From contig NC_133660.1 in NCBI RefSeq assembly GCF_037893015.1, positions 288,087,078 to 288,151,077 on the forward strand: 64,000 bases of DNA. Direction: 5' to 3'. Of the stretch, positions 47,024-60,599 are shown piece after piece (position 1 is the stretch's first letter; every line of letters starts with the position of its first letter). Position numbers and translations under genes: made by a program. The notes beneath the pieces were generated by a model that did not search any database, was not told the origin of the DNA, and saw only the letters and a list, made by a program, of their open reading frames with translations. This DNA comes from Macrotis lagotis. Taxonomy: Eukaryota > Chordata > Mammalia > Peramelemorphia > Peramelidae.

Positions 47024-48772
47024 CAATAGGGCAAGTTAATCATCCAAATTTCAAATTGAATCAGACTTTCTCATTTACCTCTCTGAATTTTCATTGATTT
47101 CTGTTTTGTACACAGACAAGAATATAATAAAGTATTCAGATGAAAATAATATTTTTATTGTTCTTTAAGGGTTAATAATGGGTTTTGGAGAATCATAGGG
47201 TAAAAATAAAATATATTAAAGAAGGGGAAAATGAATTTTGAGGGAAATCTGGAATCGAAAGAAGTATAGTATATTATTTAGTTCAATGTACATAAGCTTT
47301 ATATAGTTCACACAGGATGTCTTCTTGATTTATTTCTGTAGAAGTGAAAAGCTCTGCTTAATTATTTGATTCTTTCTTCTGGTCCTCATCATGCAAGGCT
47401 ATGTTACTGTAAGATTATCATCTATCTGATGGATAGATGCAGAGATTCTTTAAATGACTTGGTGTGCAACAGAGTAGCACTAGAATCTTAGTTTCTGGAC
47501 TCTAGTCTAATTTTATTTTTAGTCATTCCACAACTATTCAGTGTTTTTCCCTCTCAGGCCATACGTTAACTTAAAGAAAGTTATTTATATTTATTCCCAG
47601 GTCTCAGTTCAAGGTGAAAACTATGAAAAATGAATATATTAAAGACCACACTCCAATACTCATTTATTACTACATGGAGTTGATAAATTCAAGTAACCAA
47701 TCAATGGAAGGACCTTCATTGACAAATAGATGACTGAAAATTGAGGGGGTCTTCAGAAAGGAGACCTCTTCAGTCAAAAATAACTAACAAAGTTCAAAAC
47801 ATTCCTGGTCAAGAAATGTCTGTTCCTGGTTTCTCAGTGCTTCATAAATGTAATTTTCTTCTACTTATGTCCATTTTCACAAAGCTTATGAGCCATTGAT
47901 ATTCTCCATATTTGGAATATTTTGAAGAGATCTCAGTTTCAAGGTAAAATGTGGTCCAAATCCAAATCTGAAAAATAGATATAATCCTACTGATTAGGAA
48001 CTATTGCAACTTGTCTTCCAATAAACTGAGTATCATAGGGGAAGAGAGAAGTAACCATATGCCCAATGGAATGACCCTGTCTTCTAAAATTGTTCAGAAT
48101 TACTTCAGGTGAATGTTGAGTGGTTTCTTTCCCTTTCCTCTCTATCTCCTTGTGGAAATTCTTACATGAGCAGTCGGACCATGAAGCAAATTACTTAAAA
48201 CAAGTCCATCTGGTATTTTCTGATCTTCATAAATAAGTCAGATCTGTAAAAATCTCAATAGAGTCACTGGAGAGAATTCTTTTCAGAGATAATCCTTTTT
48301 GGTAATAAACAGGGGAATAAGGTATAACAGTGGACCACTGTTGGCAGAACCTCACTGATCTCCCACAAGGTCTGTTAGATGTAAAAAAAAGGGTATTTGG
48401 AGAAGTCCATCTCTTGATATGAGAAGCCAATTCATCTGTAGCTTCATCTTAAGCAATCTCTTCATCGTTAGGGTCAACTGACACTCATTTTAAAGTCTCT
48501 AGTTTTCGATGGTCTTGGGGACTTGGTTTGGTGGTGTCTTATCTCCAAGTGCCTCTATTTCTTTTTTAAGTTTTTTTCTTGGTTATCAAATTTTCCTTTT
48601 GTTGCTACTGCTTCCAATGCAGGAAGTGGCATCTCTGCTTGCTCTTGATCTCCGAGATGCTCAACCCCAATGGGAAGGCCCATCTTCTGGTGTCTCCTTT
48701 TGGTTCTCACCTCCACTGTTGTCTTTCCCACTGCACACCATGCTTAGGCTCCAGGAATCATAAGACAATTTA
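47022..48772. other. Intergenic spacer, nothing recognised
   Basis: AT-rich with no gene, RNA or clear repeat supported by eye. Confidence 0.45.
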
Positions 48773-48923
48773 CTTTTTTATGTTTTTGCAAGCCAATGGA
48801 ATTAAGTGGCTTGCCCAAGGCCACACAGCTAGATAATTATTAAGTATCTGAGGTCCAAATTGAACTCAGGTCCTCTTGACTCCAGGGTCAGTGCTCTATC
48901 CACTGTGCCACCTAGCCACCCCC
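48773..48923 (-). mobile_element. Marsupial tRNA-derived SINE
   Basis: Antisense copy, first of two in tandem. Confidence 0.88.
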
Positions 48924-48942
48924 AATGCAGCCTCAGACTCTT

Positions 48943-49092
48943 TTTTTAGGATGTGGCAAGGCAAATGGGGTTAATTGACTTGCCCAAGGCCACACAGCTA
49001 GGTAATTATTAAGTGTCTGAGGTTGGATTTGAACTCAGGTACTCTTAAATCCAGAGCTGGTGCTCTATCTACTGCTCTACCTAGCTGCCCCT
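48943..49092 (-). mobile_element. Marsupial tRNA-derived SINE nested in an older SINE
   Basis: Antisense copy; the 15-bp duplication cagcctcagactctt (48928 and 49093) is itself part of an older sense SINE, whose 3' end remains at 49108-49180. Confidence 0.88.
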
Positions 49093-49107
49093 CAGCCTCA
49101 GACTCTT

Positions 49108-49180
49108 AATGTTTGCCTAGCTCTGTGACATTGATCACGTCACTTACCCCCATTGCCTTAAATAAATAAAAAATTTTAAA
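49108..49180 (+). mobile_element. 3' remnant of older SINE
   Basis: cctagctctgtgacattgat ... cccccattgcctt plus A/T tail, the end of a sense SINE disrupted by the copy at 48943. Confidence 0.6.
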
Positions 49181-49734
49181 AAGAGACTTTCTTCAGTTCT
49201 TTTTCACCTTAACTTTTTCATTGGCTTTTCATATTTTTCTCCTTGCCTTAAAGTTCTCTCCTATCTTTTCATAGTATCCAAAGTTACCAAAATAAATTTC
49301 TAAAAGCACTAGTCTAATTATACACCTCATTGTTCAAAAACTTACAATGTTTTCCTATTACCCTCAAAATAAAATATCTCACTTTAACTGAATCATTCTG
49401 GTCTTATGCCAAAAAATCACACTCTCAGATACAGTTATATACAGGGCACATGACCAGAAGCTAGAGATACAAAGGGAAAATAAAAATGAATTCCTTCCCC
49501 CGTGATATTTATATTTGATTTTAAAATCATAGATTTTTGAAAAGCATATTATTTTCCCCAAATATGTCTCAAGACAATTTTTAGTATTCAATTTTACAAG
49601 ACTGTATGTCTCTCCCTCCCTCCTTCTCCTCTCCTCTCCTTAAAATGTTAGTAATTTGATTTCACCCAATGGTCTGATCTGATAGGAAAAAAGATGGAGT
49701 GGTAATCCTTGGACTTTGAGTATGAATTCACCTC

Positions 49735-50110
49735 AAGGCAAACAAAATTAAATGATTTGCCCAGGGTCACACAGCTAGTAAGTGTCTAAGACAAATTTGA
49801 ACACATGAAGATGAAACTTCCTGATTATCAGCCCAGTCCACCATGCCATCTAACTTTTTATTAATCTTATTACCTTTGGTATTTTATACTAAAATCTAAA
49901 ATGAAATTATATTCCAATAAAGATATAATATTAATAGAGATAGGCATTTATATGGTTCTTATCAAATGGCAGTCAATGTGTTAAATACTTTACAAGTATT
50001 GCATCAATTGATTCTCACAAACAACCTAGGAGGTGGATAGTCTTCCTATTTTCCTCTTTACTGATAAGGACATTAAGGCAAGTAGAGACTCTTGATTGAG
50101 ATGAAGCAGT
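49735..50110 (-). mobile_element. Two MIR/MAR-like SINE remnants
   Basis: 49735-49850 has gatttgcccagggtcacaca; 49955-50110 has acaacctaggaggtggatag and ctgataaggacattaaggca. Both are antisense and old. Confidence 0.45.
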
Positions 50111-51059
50111 AAATATATTTCTGAAACCAGAGTGATATTTGAATTTCCCTGTATTTTATCGGCATCTTTCTTTTTGCTTTAGATGCTACTAATATGCAAA
50201 CATAATTCATTATATCATAATCTAATTACAGAACATATCTCAAATCAACTATGGATTTCCAACAACAAAATCAAAATATCAATTTTTAAGGGCTATTAGA
50301 TTCCTTTCAAATTTAGAGCCCAGACTAAAGAGTTTACACATAGATGCATTATTTTATTACAGTCTTTGTTTACCTTACTTTTAATTTGCCATGACAATCC
50401 TATTATGTAAAGTTGTGAAATTTCTACATCATATTTTCCCTCAAAATTCTTATTTCCTCGTCAGGTCCCCCCAATATCCTTAATTGTGCATATTTGTTCT
50501 TCATAATTTACATCAGAATTTGGGCACAGAAATGGTGGGATAGGATATGAATTCCATTGGATCTCTCTTCAGGTAATCAACCTTTTCATTTCTTAATTAA
50601 ATATGATTCAGTTTTATGTTACTCCTTAGTTTAAACCATCTTTTTCCTCTTAATTGTCAAGGAAGGGTTTTTAATTGGCAATTGTAAAATAGAAACTGCA
50701 AAGTTTTTTTTTCTTGTTTCCTCTGGGATTATGTTCTTTTATCTATTTCTGTCTGTCTCTGCCTCTGTCTGTCTCTCTCTTACTGTCTCTGTCTCTCGGT
50801 TTGTCCTTGTCTCTAGCTCTGTTGCTCTTTTTTCTATCTTTTTTATAGTTTTCCTAATTACATAAGAAGATATTTTTCAATATTTCTCCTTTTGAGAGCA
50901 TTTCAGTTTCTCATGTTTCTCTCATCCTCCATTTCTGATACCTTCTCATCATCCCTCTGCATTTAACTTCCAGTGTTCTAACTATGGAAGCCTGGTCCTG
51001 ATTTAATAGGCAATTGGCTTGCATATATCAGCAAAGCAATATGGTCAAAAGCTTGAACC
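50111..51059. other. Intergenic spacer with TCTG-rich tract
   Basis: A degenerate TCTG/TC tract at 50740-50830; otherwise unclassified. Confidence 0.4.
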
Positions 51060-51790
51060 TTTGTTGTTTTCAATCAGCTCATCCTCACTGAAAACAATGT
51101 GTCTTGTCTCCATTTGTCCTTCATTTTTGTATTGCAGTTACTTTTTATTTCTGCCTCATTAATAACAATGAATGTTTATTTTCATTTCATTATATCATTA
51201 TGGTCAAGTCAGGAGGAGCATAGACTATTGCTCCAATTAAGATGCTATTTCTTTTATGAAGGACTTAAGGACTTCTTCAAAATTGAATCAATAAAAGGAT
51301 TTTGATGGTTTCATAGATATTCTGATCTGTTATACACTTTTGCAGTTATTTAAAATTGGATGTCCTTTTCTCTTGTAACCTCTTGGATTGTTCATTGTAT
51401 AAAAAATATTGCATTTTAAACCGTTCAGTTTATAGTTTACACAATAATTCTATTAACTTTACTAGTTAAGTTTTTTTCCTGAATTTCCAGGATTTTCTAA
51501 GTTACACCACCATGAAATTTGAAATAGGGAGTTTTAACTTTTTCTTTTTCTTTCTTTCTCTCTAAACTTCTTTCATTTTGATGCTCTGAATAACATTTCT
51601 GGAACTTTTATAATTAATAAGGAAGAGATTTATCACTTTATCTTTATTTCTGTGCTTCTTGGGAAACATTCTAGTGTATGTGTTGTATTCAGTGTTTGCT
51701 TTTAAAGAATATATTATTCAGATATAAAGAGTTCCTCTATACATTTGCTTTTGCAGTGCTTTTAAAATAAGTGTTCATTTTTCCTTTTAA
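51060..51790 (-). mobile_element. Second copy of the same old LINE segment
   Basis: Collinear with 38590-39730: tttgtattgca, a gtcaggagcatagact block, aatcaataaaa, ccttttctcttgtaa.ctcttgga and related strings recur in the same order and orientation. It lacks both the SINE and the solo LTR seen in the first copy. Confidence 0.5.
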
Positions 51791-51937
51791 GTTTTTTTTT
51801 GCAAGGCAAATGGGATTAAGTGACTTGTCCAAGGCCACAAAGCTAGATAACTATTGAATGTCTGAGGTCACATTTGAACTCAGGCACTCCTGACTCCAGG
51901 GTCAATGCTCAATCCACTGTGCCACCTAGCCGCCCCT
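51790..51937 (-). mobile_element. Marsupial tRNA-derived SINE
   Basis: Antisense copy at the end of the old LINE segment; tcatttt sequences flank it. Confidence 0.88.
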
Positions 51938-52144
51938 CATTTTCTTTTTTTTAAAGAATTTTTTTTGCATTTAATGAGATTATATATTGGGTCTCAGAGA
52001 TTTTAACTTTAATGTCATTTTTTTACTCCTGTTGAACATTCTTGTATTGGTTCTATAAATTTGCTTGCAAAGGAAGAATTGTAGATTGGAAGAATCATTA
52101 TGTATTATTTGAGCTCATGAAAAACTTTGAAAAGCTATTTATTA

Positions 52145-53165
52145 ATTTTTAAAAAAATATTTGTTCTTCCAACTACATGCAATGGTATTTTTAAGCAATC
52201 TTGGATTTTATTTTATTCTTTGTAAAGTTTTGAGTTTTACAGTTTTCCTCCCCCCACCTTTGCCTCACCTCCTCCCCTGGCAGAAAGCAATTTGAAAAAG
52301 GCTGTACATTTATAATCATGCTAAACATAAATCAATATTGAACTTATTGTGAGAGAAGAATCAGATCCAAACAAAAGAAATAAAACAGAAAAAAAGACAT
52401 AATGCATAAGAAAACTTTTAAAAACTGAAGAAAATATTAGCTTTGATCTTCATTTAAATTCCACACTCCTCTGGATATAGATGGTATATTCCATCACACA
52501 TTGTTTAAAGTTTTCTTTGACTAGCATATTGTTGAAGTGAACAAATCCATCATGGTTGATCATGACCCCATGTTGTTGCTAATGTGTATAATATCCCTCT
52601 GGTTCTTCGCATTTCACTCAGCATCATGTAAGTTTTCCAGCCATTTTTTGAAATCCTGTCCCTCATGATTTCTTATAGAACAATAGTTTTCCATCATATA
52701 CATGTACCCCCAATTTATTTAGCCATTCCCCAAATAATGGGAATCCCTCCTATTTCTAATTTTTTGCCACTACATAAAGAACTGCTATGAATATTTTTGT
52801 TAATTTTTTTTCACGAATTCAGGATACAGATCCTGAAATGGTATTGCTGGATCAAAGGGTATATAAATTTTTATTGCCCTTTGGGCACAATTCCAAATTG
52901 TTCTCCAGAAAGTTTGAATCAGTTCACAACTACACCAATAAGGGATCAGTGTCCCAGTTTTCCCACATTCCTTCCAATACTGATCAATTTTCTCTTTAGT
53001 TATATTGGCCAATCAGATTGGTGTTAGGTATTACCTCAGAGTTTTTTAAAATTTGTATTCCTCTAATCAATAATTATTTAAAGCAATTTTTATATGCCTA
53101 TAGATAGCTTTAATTTCTTCATCTGAGAATTGCCTTTCCATTTCCTTTGCCTATTTTCTTTTTTA
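52145..53165 (-). mobile_element. LINE-1 3' end, antisense
   Basis: 3' UTR (52145-52440) and ORF2 C-terminus (ITKEKIDQYWKECGKTGTLI near 52950; AIKIYIPFDPAIPFQDLYPE near 52850). It stops at about 53165, where the match jumps to an upstream part of ORF2. Confidence 0.8.
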
Positions 53166-54380
53166 AAATTTAAAAATTTTTCTTTGACATTTTTCTTAAG
53201 GAGTTCATCGATGGTTTGTTGAATTTCTTTTTCTGACATATGGTTAATTGAATATTTAATTTCCTCTTCTTTTAGCCTGAGAAATTTATATTTTTTTGTA
53301 ACTATTCATTCATTTCACTTAGATTATCACATTTATTTGCATACAATTTGGACAAAATAGTTCTAAATTATTTTACTTTAATTTCCTTCTCATTGGTAGT
53401 GAATTCACCTTTTTCGTTTTTGATACAAGTAATTTGTATTTCTTCTTTCTTTCTTAACCATATTAGCCAGACATTTATCTGTTTTATTCTTTATTTTCAT
53501 AAAACAAACTCTTGCTTTTATTTATTAGTACAACTTTAATTTTCAGAATTTCTAATTTGATTTTTAATTTGTTCTTTCTCTTATTTTTTAGTTGCTTGCT
53601 CAGTTCATTGATTTTCCCTTTATTTTATTCAAGTAATCATTCAGAGATATAACATTCTCTGATGCCTGCTTGGGCTGTATTCCATAAGCTTTGCAATGTT
53701 GTCTCATCATTTTCATTGCCTTGAATGAAATCATTAATTATTTCTATAACTTGCTTACTGATTCACTATTCTTTAAAATTAGGTTATTTAGTCTCCAATT
53801 GGTTTTAAAGCTATCTTTTCATGGCCCTTTATTGAAAATTATTTTCATTGCTTCATGGTCTGAAAAGGATGCATTCAATATTTCTGCTTTTCTGCATTTG
53901 ATTATGAGCTTTTAATGTCATAATGCATGATCAATTTTGAATAGGTACCATGTACTGCTCAAAAAAACTTTCCTTTCGGGATAGATTCATTTTTTTCCAG
54001 AGATCTATAATATCTGTTTTCTAATATTCTATTCAACTATTTAACTTCATTCTTGTTTATTTTATGATTAGATTTATCTAAATCTGAGATAGGAAGATTG
54101 GGGTAGCCCACCAGTAGAATTCTGCTGTCAATGATTTCCTGTAACTCATTCAGCTTCTCCTCTAAGAATTTGGATACCATGCCATGTGGTGCAGGCAAGT
54201 TTAGTATTGAAATTACTTCATTGTCTATGATACCTATTAAGAGGATATAGTTGTATTCTTTATCTCTTTTAATGAGATCTATTTTTGCAACTACTTTTTT
54301 TTGAGATTACTACCCTTGCTTTTTTCACTCCAACTGAAGCATAATATATTTTGTTCCAGCCTTTTACTTTTAGCTTTCAC
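53165..54380 (-). mobile_element. LINE-1 endonuclease to pre-RT segment, inverted
   Basis: Antisense ORF2 from the pre-RT linker (near 53210) to the late endonuclease region (near 53900-54380). It meets + strand L1 RT sequence head-on at about 54380, the layout left by twin-priming inversion. Confidence 0.65.
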
Positions 54381-56520
54381 TCTTTGCAGATGATATGATG
54401 GTATGCTTAGAGAACCCTTGAAAACCATCTCAAGAACCCCTTGAAACAAGTAACAAATTCAGCAAAGTAGCAGGATAGAAAATAAACCCACACAAATCAT
54501 CAGCATTTCCATATGACCCACAAAGCCCAAGAGCAAGATATAGAATAGAAATTCAATTTAACGAACTGCAGACAACATTAAATACTTGGGTGTCTACCTC
54601 CCAAGGCAAACCTACAAACTGGATGAACAAAATTATTACAAAGCACTTCTCACACAAATAAGTCAGATTCAAACAATTGGAAAATGTCAATTGCTCATGG
54701 TTAGGTCAAGCAGATATCATAAAAATGACAATTTTCCCCAAATTAATTTACTTATTCACTGTCAAACCAATCAAACTAGCAAAGAATTATTTGACTGAGC
54801 TAGAAAAAGTAGTATCAAAATTCATCTGGAGCAACAAAAAGCCAAGAATATACAAGGAACTGCTGGAAAAAAATGCAACGAAGGTGGCCTAGCTTTACCA
54901 GATCTAAAACTCTACTATAAAGCAGCAGTCAACAAAACTGCCAGGTACTGATTAAGAAATAGAGTAATAGATCAGTGGATTAGGAAAGGTTCAAAAGAAA
55001 CTGCAGCAAATGACTATATTAATCTACTGTTTGACAAACCCGAAGGTATTAGCTGCTGGGATAAGAACTCCCTATTTGACAAAAATTGTTGGGAGAAATG
55101 GAAAATAGTATGGCAAAAGCTAGGTATAGACCCACATCTCACACCTTATCCCAAAATAAGGTCAAAATAAGTACAGGATTTAGACATAAATTTAGTGCAA
55201 CACCATAGATAAATTAATAGACCTAGAAGTATTCTGTCTATGAGATCTATGAAAAGGGGAGAAATTTATGACCAAGCAAGAAATAGAGTATATTATAAAT
55301 TCCAAAATGGATGATTTTGACTATATTAAATTTAAAAGTTTTTGTACTAATAAAATAAATGCTTACAAAGTTAGAAGGAAAACCAAATGTTGGGAAACAA
55401 TTTTCATAGCCAAGAGTGTTGATAAAGGTCTCATTTCTAAAATATGTAGAGAATTGGATCAAATTTATAAGGCTGCAATTCATTCCCCAATTGATAATTG
55501 GTCAAAAGATATAAGCAGACAACGTATAAATGAAAAAAATTAAATCTATATATAATCATATAAAATGCCCCAAATCATTATTGATTAGAGAAATGAAAAT
55601 TAAAACAACACTGTGGTATCAACTCACACCCATCAGATTGGCTAAAGTGACAAAAAAGGGAAAATGATCAATGATGGAGAGGTTGTGGGAGGATTAGGAC
55701 ATCATTGCATTGCTGATAGAATTGTGAACTGATCCAACCATTCTGGAGGACAATATAGAACTATGTCCAAAGACCAATAAAACTGATCATACCCTTTGAG
55801 CCAGCAATTCCAATAATAGACCTATAACCAGAAGAAACCATAAAAATGGGAAAAGCCCCACATGTTCTAAAATATTCATAGCAGCTCTTTTTGTAGTGGA
55901 AAAGAATTGGAAATTTAGGGGATGCCCATCAATTGGGAAATGGTTGAACAAGTTATGGTACATGAATGTTATGGAATACTATTATTACTTTAAAAAACAT
56001 GAATGGTTGGCCTCTAGAAAAGCTTGGAATGAATTATAGTATCTGATGCTGAGTCAAGGGAGCAGAACCAAGATACCATTCTAAACATTAGCAACATCAT
56101 ACTGAGTTGATAAACTTAGATGGATGCAGCTCCTTTTAGCAGTTCAGAGAGCCAGGACAACCCTATTTGGCCAGCTATGAACAATTTTCTTCCAGAGGAA
56201 GATAAACAAAAGAAGACAAAACAGAAACAAAATTAAAAAACCCCTTCAGAATCTGATGAGCACTACATTTACTTTTAAAAAAATTCTCATGTATTTCTTT
56301 CCCTTAATCGTAATTCTTCACATCAAAAATGTCTAGTATGGTTTAATACAATGTGTTATGTACAATATTCACCTGACTGTTTACTGCTAGGAGGGGGGCA
56401 GTAGGAAGGGAGAGTGGAAGGAAATTATGTAACACAGATATGCATATGGATGAATGTTGGAAAACTTTCATAACATATATCTGGAAAAATAAAATATCAA
56501 ATTTAAAAAAGAAAAATCAA
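54380..56520 (+). mobile_element. LINE-1 RT to 3' end, sense
   Basis: Starts at the FADDMMVCLENP box (about 54382), continues through RT and C-terminal domains (KMTIFPKLIYLFTVKPIKLA, FIWSNKKPRI near 54830; SPIDNWSKDISRQ near 55500) and ends in a 3' UTR and A-rich tail at about 56520. Frames are broken, so it is inactive. Confidence 0.82.
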
Positions 56521-58162
56521 GTAGAAAAGTTGGATAAACAAATGCAAGAGATATTCAACATCTTGTTAAAGGATGCACAACAATTGACAGAAGAAAGCAA
56601 ACCCTAGTAAATACAGTTCAAATGAAAAAAATGGTAAAAGATAACAGATGCTTTACAAACAAAATTGATGAAATGAAAAAAATTATGGAAAAGTTAATTG
56701 AAGAAAATTATTCCTGTAAGAATAGGCTGGGGTAAGTGGAATGTGAAGACAAGAATCAGGCAAATAAAATGAAAAAAAATGAGATAATAGAAGAAAATGT
56801 AAAATACCTCATAGGAAAAAAAAACTGATCTAGAAAATAGATCCAGAAGCGAAATTTTATGAATTCTTGGATCACCTGAAAGCCAAGGTTCAAAAAAAAG
56901 AATCTCATCAACAGCTTTCTAAAAATCATCAAGAAAAACTGCCCTAATATCTAAGAAACAGAGAGCAAAATGGTCATTGAAAGAATCAGCCAATCACCTC
57001 TTGAAAAGGTTCCAAAGTGAAATTGCCATGTCAAATTCTGGACTTATCAGATCAAGGAGAAAATCGTGCAAATGGGATACAATCAAACACCAAATAATCA
57101 CAGTCAGGATAAAGTATGACCTGATAGCATCAACATTAAAGGATCAAATGACTGGAATATGATTTTCCCGAGGGCAAAAGAACCTGGATTTTAACCAAGA
57201 ATCAAGTACTGAGCAAAATAGGGCATACTCTTTTGGGGGAAAAGATGGATACTCAACAAAATAAATGACTCTCTAACTTTCCTGATGAAAACAACCAGAG
57301 ATGAACAAAACATTTGATCTTCAAACAGAAGGCTCAAAGAGATACATGAAAAGGTAAATGGGGGACAAGCAGAAAACTAATTTTCAATTTGATTAAATAG
57401 TTTACACCCTATATAGAAGAAAGATTCTCACAACTCTTGAGAACTCTAACTCTATTAGAGGGAACATACTTAAACTGAAGTTATGGACATAATTGTATTT
57501 TGATGCAATGATTTAAAAGTTTGAAGACATTGTAAAAATGAGACAATGGGAGAAAGGGGGAGGCAGAAAGGGGTAATTTACATCATATGAAGAGGCACAA
57601 AGGGCCTATTTCAGTACATGGAAAGATGGAAGGATTTGAGGATTGCTTGAATCTTAGTCTTATCTGATTTGACTCAAAGAAAAAATAACAATATAGTCAA
57701 TTGAGTTTAGAAATTTTTCTTACCCTTCAGGCATTAAGAAGGAAGGGGGGAGGGAAGGAGGGACTGATAGAGGGAAAGGAAGAAAGGACGGGACAAGTAA
57801 AAGGGAAAAGGGAGAAGAAAAGGAATGGATGATAGGCAGTATTCAGAAACAAAACACTGGTGAGAAGGCATAAGGTGAAAGGAGAAAGAAAAATATAAAT
57901 GGAGGGAAGAAAGGAGGGAGGGTAATAAAAAGGTAGAAATTATAACTGTGAATGTAAATGGGATGAACTCTCCTATGATACTGAAGCAGTTAGCAATATA
58001 TTGTTTAGCAGAAACAAATTTGAATCAAAGAAATACACACAGAGTAAAGCTAAAAGACTGAAGTCAAATATTTTATACTTCAGCTGAAGGGAAAAGGCAA
58101 AGGGCAATCTTTAACTCAGAACAAACAATAGCAAAAATGGTTCTCATTAAAAGGCATAAGGA

Positions 58163-58309
58163 GGGGCAGCTGGGTGGCATAGTGGATAAAGCACTGGCCT
58201 TGGAGTCAGGAGTAGCTGGGTTCAAATCCAGTCTCAGACAATAATTACCTAGCTGTGTGGCCTTGGGCAAGCCACTTAACCCCATTTGCCTTTCAAAAAA
58301 AAACCTAAA
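58163..58309 (+). mobile_element. Marsupial tRNA-derived SINE inserted in L1 endonuclease region
   Basis: Sense copy with target duplication aaaaggcataagga at 58149 and 58310. Confidence 0.93.
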
Positions 58310-59622
58310 AAAAGGCATAAGGAAAGAAATTACATTTTCATAGAAGGTACCATAGATAATTAAGAAATTGCCATATGAAGTATGTATGCACCAAGTGGTA
58401 TCTCATCCAACTTCTTAGAGGAACTAAATGAGTTACAGGAAAACATAGCAAATCTATACTGGTGGGGGACCTCAACCTTCCTCTCTCAAAATTAGATAAC
58501 TCTAATCATTAAATAAACAAGAGTCAAATTAAGGATGTGAATCAAATGTTAGAACAGTAAGATATGGTGGTCTTCTGGAGAAAACTGAATTGGAATAGAA
58601 AAGAATAGACCTTTTTCTTGACAGTACATGGCACCTACACAAAAACTGACCATTTATTAGATCAGAAAAAAGCAGAAAGGTAGAAATATTAAATGCATTA
58701 TTCTCAGCTAATTATATAATAAAAATCAAAAGGAACAGGGAAAAATAAAACAGATCTAATTTTTAAAATAAGTGGATAAAACAGCAAATCATAGAATCAA
58801 TTAATAATTTCATCCAAGACAATGACAACAGTGAGACTAAATATCAAAGTGTGTGGGATACAGTCAAAGCAATTATAAAGGAAAAATTTAAATGTCTAAA
58901 AGATTTCTTTAATAAAACAGAAGGAGAACATCAGTGAATTGGGTGTGCAACTAAAAAAGCTGGAGAAAGAACAAATTAAAAATCTACAATTAGATATCAA
59001 GTTGAAAATTCAGAAAAATCAAAGGAAGTAATTTAAGAAAATAAAAAATTAAAAAAATTAACAAATACAATAAAAGTTGATTTTATAAAAATAGATGACA
59101 ATAAAATAGATCAACCCTTGTCTAATTTGATAAAAAAGAGAAAGAAGTAAGCTAAGTTACCAGTATGAAAGTTGAGAAAGGTGAATTCACCACCAATGAG
59201 TTAGAAATTAAAGTAATAATTTGAAACTATTTTGTCCAACTATATGTCAATAAATTTGAGAATCTCCATAAATGGTTGAAGACTTATAAAAACATAAACT
59301 GCCCAGGTTAAAAGAAGAAATTCAATACCTAAATAAATACATATCAGAAAAAAAGAAATTGAATAAGCCATCAATGAATTCACTAAAGAAAAACCTCCAG
59401 GATCAAATGTATTGACAAGTGAATTCTAGCAAAAATTAAAAGAAGAATTAATTCAAATTTTATATGAACCATTTAGTGAAAAGAAAAGGTGAAGTAGTTC
59501 TGTCAAATCCCTTCTAGGATCCCAATATGGTGCTGATACCTAAAGTAAGAAGAGTCAAAGCAGAGATAGAAAATTATAGACCAAATTCCCTAATGAATAT
59601 GTATACAAACATTTTATTTTAT

Positions 59623-59778
59623 TTAATTTTAATTTTTTCTTTTGCTGAGGTAATGAGGTAAAGCAACTTGCCCAAGGTTACACAGCTAGGTAATTATTAA
59701 GTGTCTGAGGCAGGATTTGAACTCAGGTCTTTCTGACTCCCGGGCTGGTGCTCTATTCACTGTGCCACCTAGCGGCCC
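59623..59778 (-). mobile_element. Marsupial tRNA-derived SINE inserted in L1 RT region
   Basis: Antisense copy splitting the L1 reverse-transcriptase start. Confidence 0.88.
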
Positions 59779-60125
59779 AGGTTGTAAAAATTTTAAATAA
59801 AATATTAGCAAAGTGATTACAAGTTATCACTAGGATGGTGCACAACGATCAGGTAGGATTTATAGCAGGAATGCAGGACTGGTTCACTATTTAGAAAACT
59901 CTCAGCATAGTTGACCTTACCAATAACAAAGCTCACAGAAATCATATGATTGTTTCAATAGATTTTGAAAAAGCTTTTGATAAAATACAGCAAACTTTGC
60001 CATTAAAAACATGAGAGATGATAGTAATAAATGGAGTCTTCCTTAAAACAATGAGTATCTATCTAAACATCAAAATGCATTATATATAAAGGGAAGAAGC
60101 TTGAAATAGCAACAACTATTAGTTT

Positions 60126-60599
60126 AGGTATAAGAAGCTATTCAGATTTGGTTTCTTTCTCTCCTTCTGAATTAAAGTCTTCATTTTTAATTTATCAGTT
60201 TTCTGCAGTGTTTCTCTTCTTGGTTGCTAACTTTTGCTGATTTTCTTTATGTTCCTTTTTTTCTTCTGGGTGACGTTTTGCCCTCTGATTTCTCTTTCCC
60301 AGGTGTCTTTTTTTTGGGCTTAGGTTCAGATTTTGTAAGGACTGGTTTACCTGACTAATTTGCCCAGTTCACATCAGGATCTTCCCTTACTTTGTGGACC
60401 TTCCTTGTGTATCTTGTTTGTGCATGTGTATCAGTTTCATCTTTCCAGACATTGGAGGGTACCTGAAGGGGAAGCTGGGGTCTGGAGTCAGAGGGAAAGG
60501 ACTGCAACGTTGAGAGTGCTTTTGAGCAGTGGGGCTACTGGGTCTTGCATTCCTTCTCCACTGGGCTACAAGGACCCTCTGGGTCTTCTCCTAGGGTAG
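60126..60599. other. Spacer between L1 and right inverted-repeat arm
   Basis: Pyrimidine-rich on the + strand (60150-60330), then a GC-richer block (60370-60600). I found no match for it beyond 46230 in the left arm and no gene. Confidence 0.35.

Larger units (their letters stand above)
56520..60125 (+). mobile_element. LINE-1 5' portion: ORF1, endonuclease and start of RT
   Basis: ORF1 remains (56520-57340), long inter-ORF spacer, endonuclease start ITVNVNGMNSP (about 57950), GDLNLPLSQN (about 58470), RT beginning including SIDFEKAFDKIQQTLPLKT (about 59950). It is interrupted by SINEs at 58163 and 59623 and ends abruptly near 60125 before the RT palm, without a 3' end. Confidence 0.8.
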
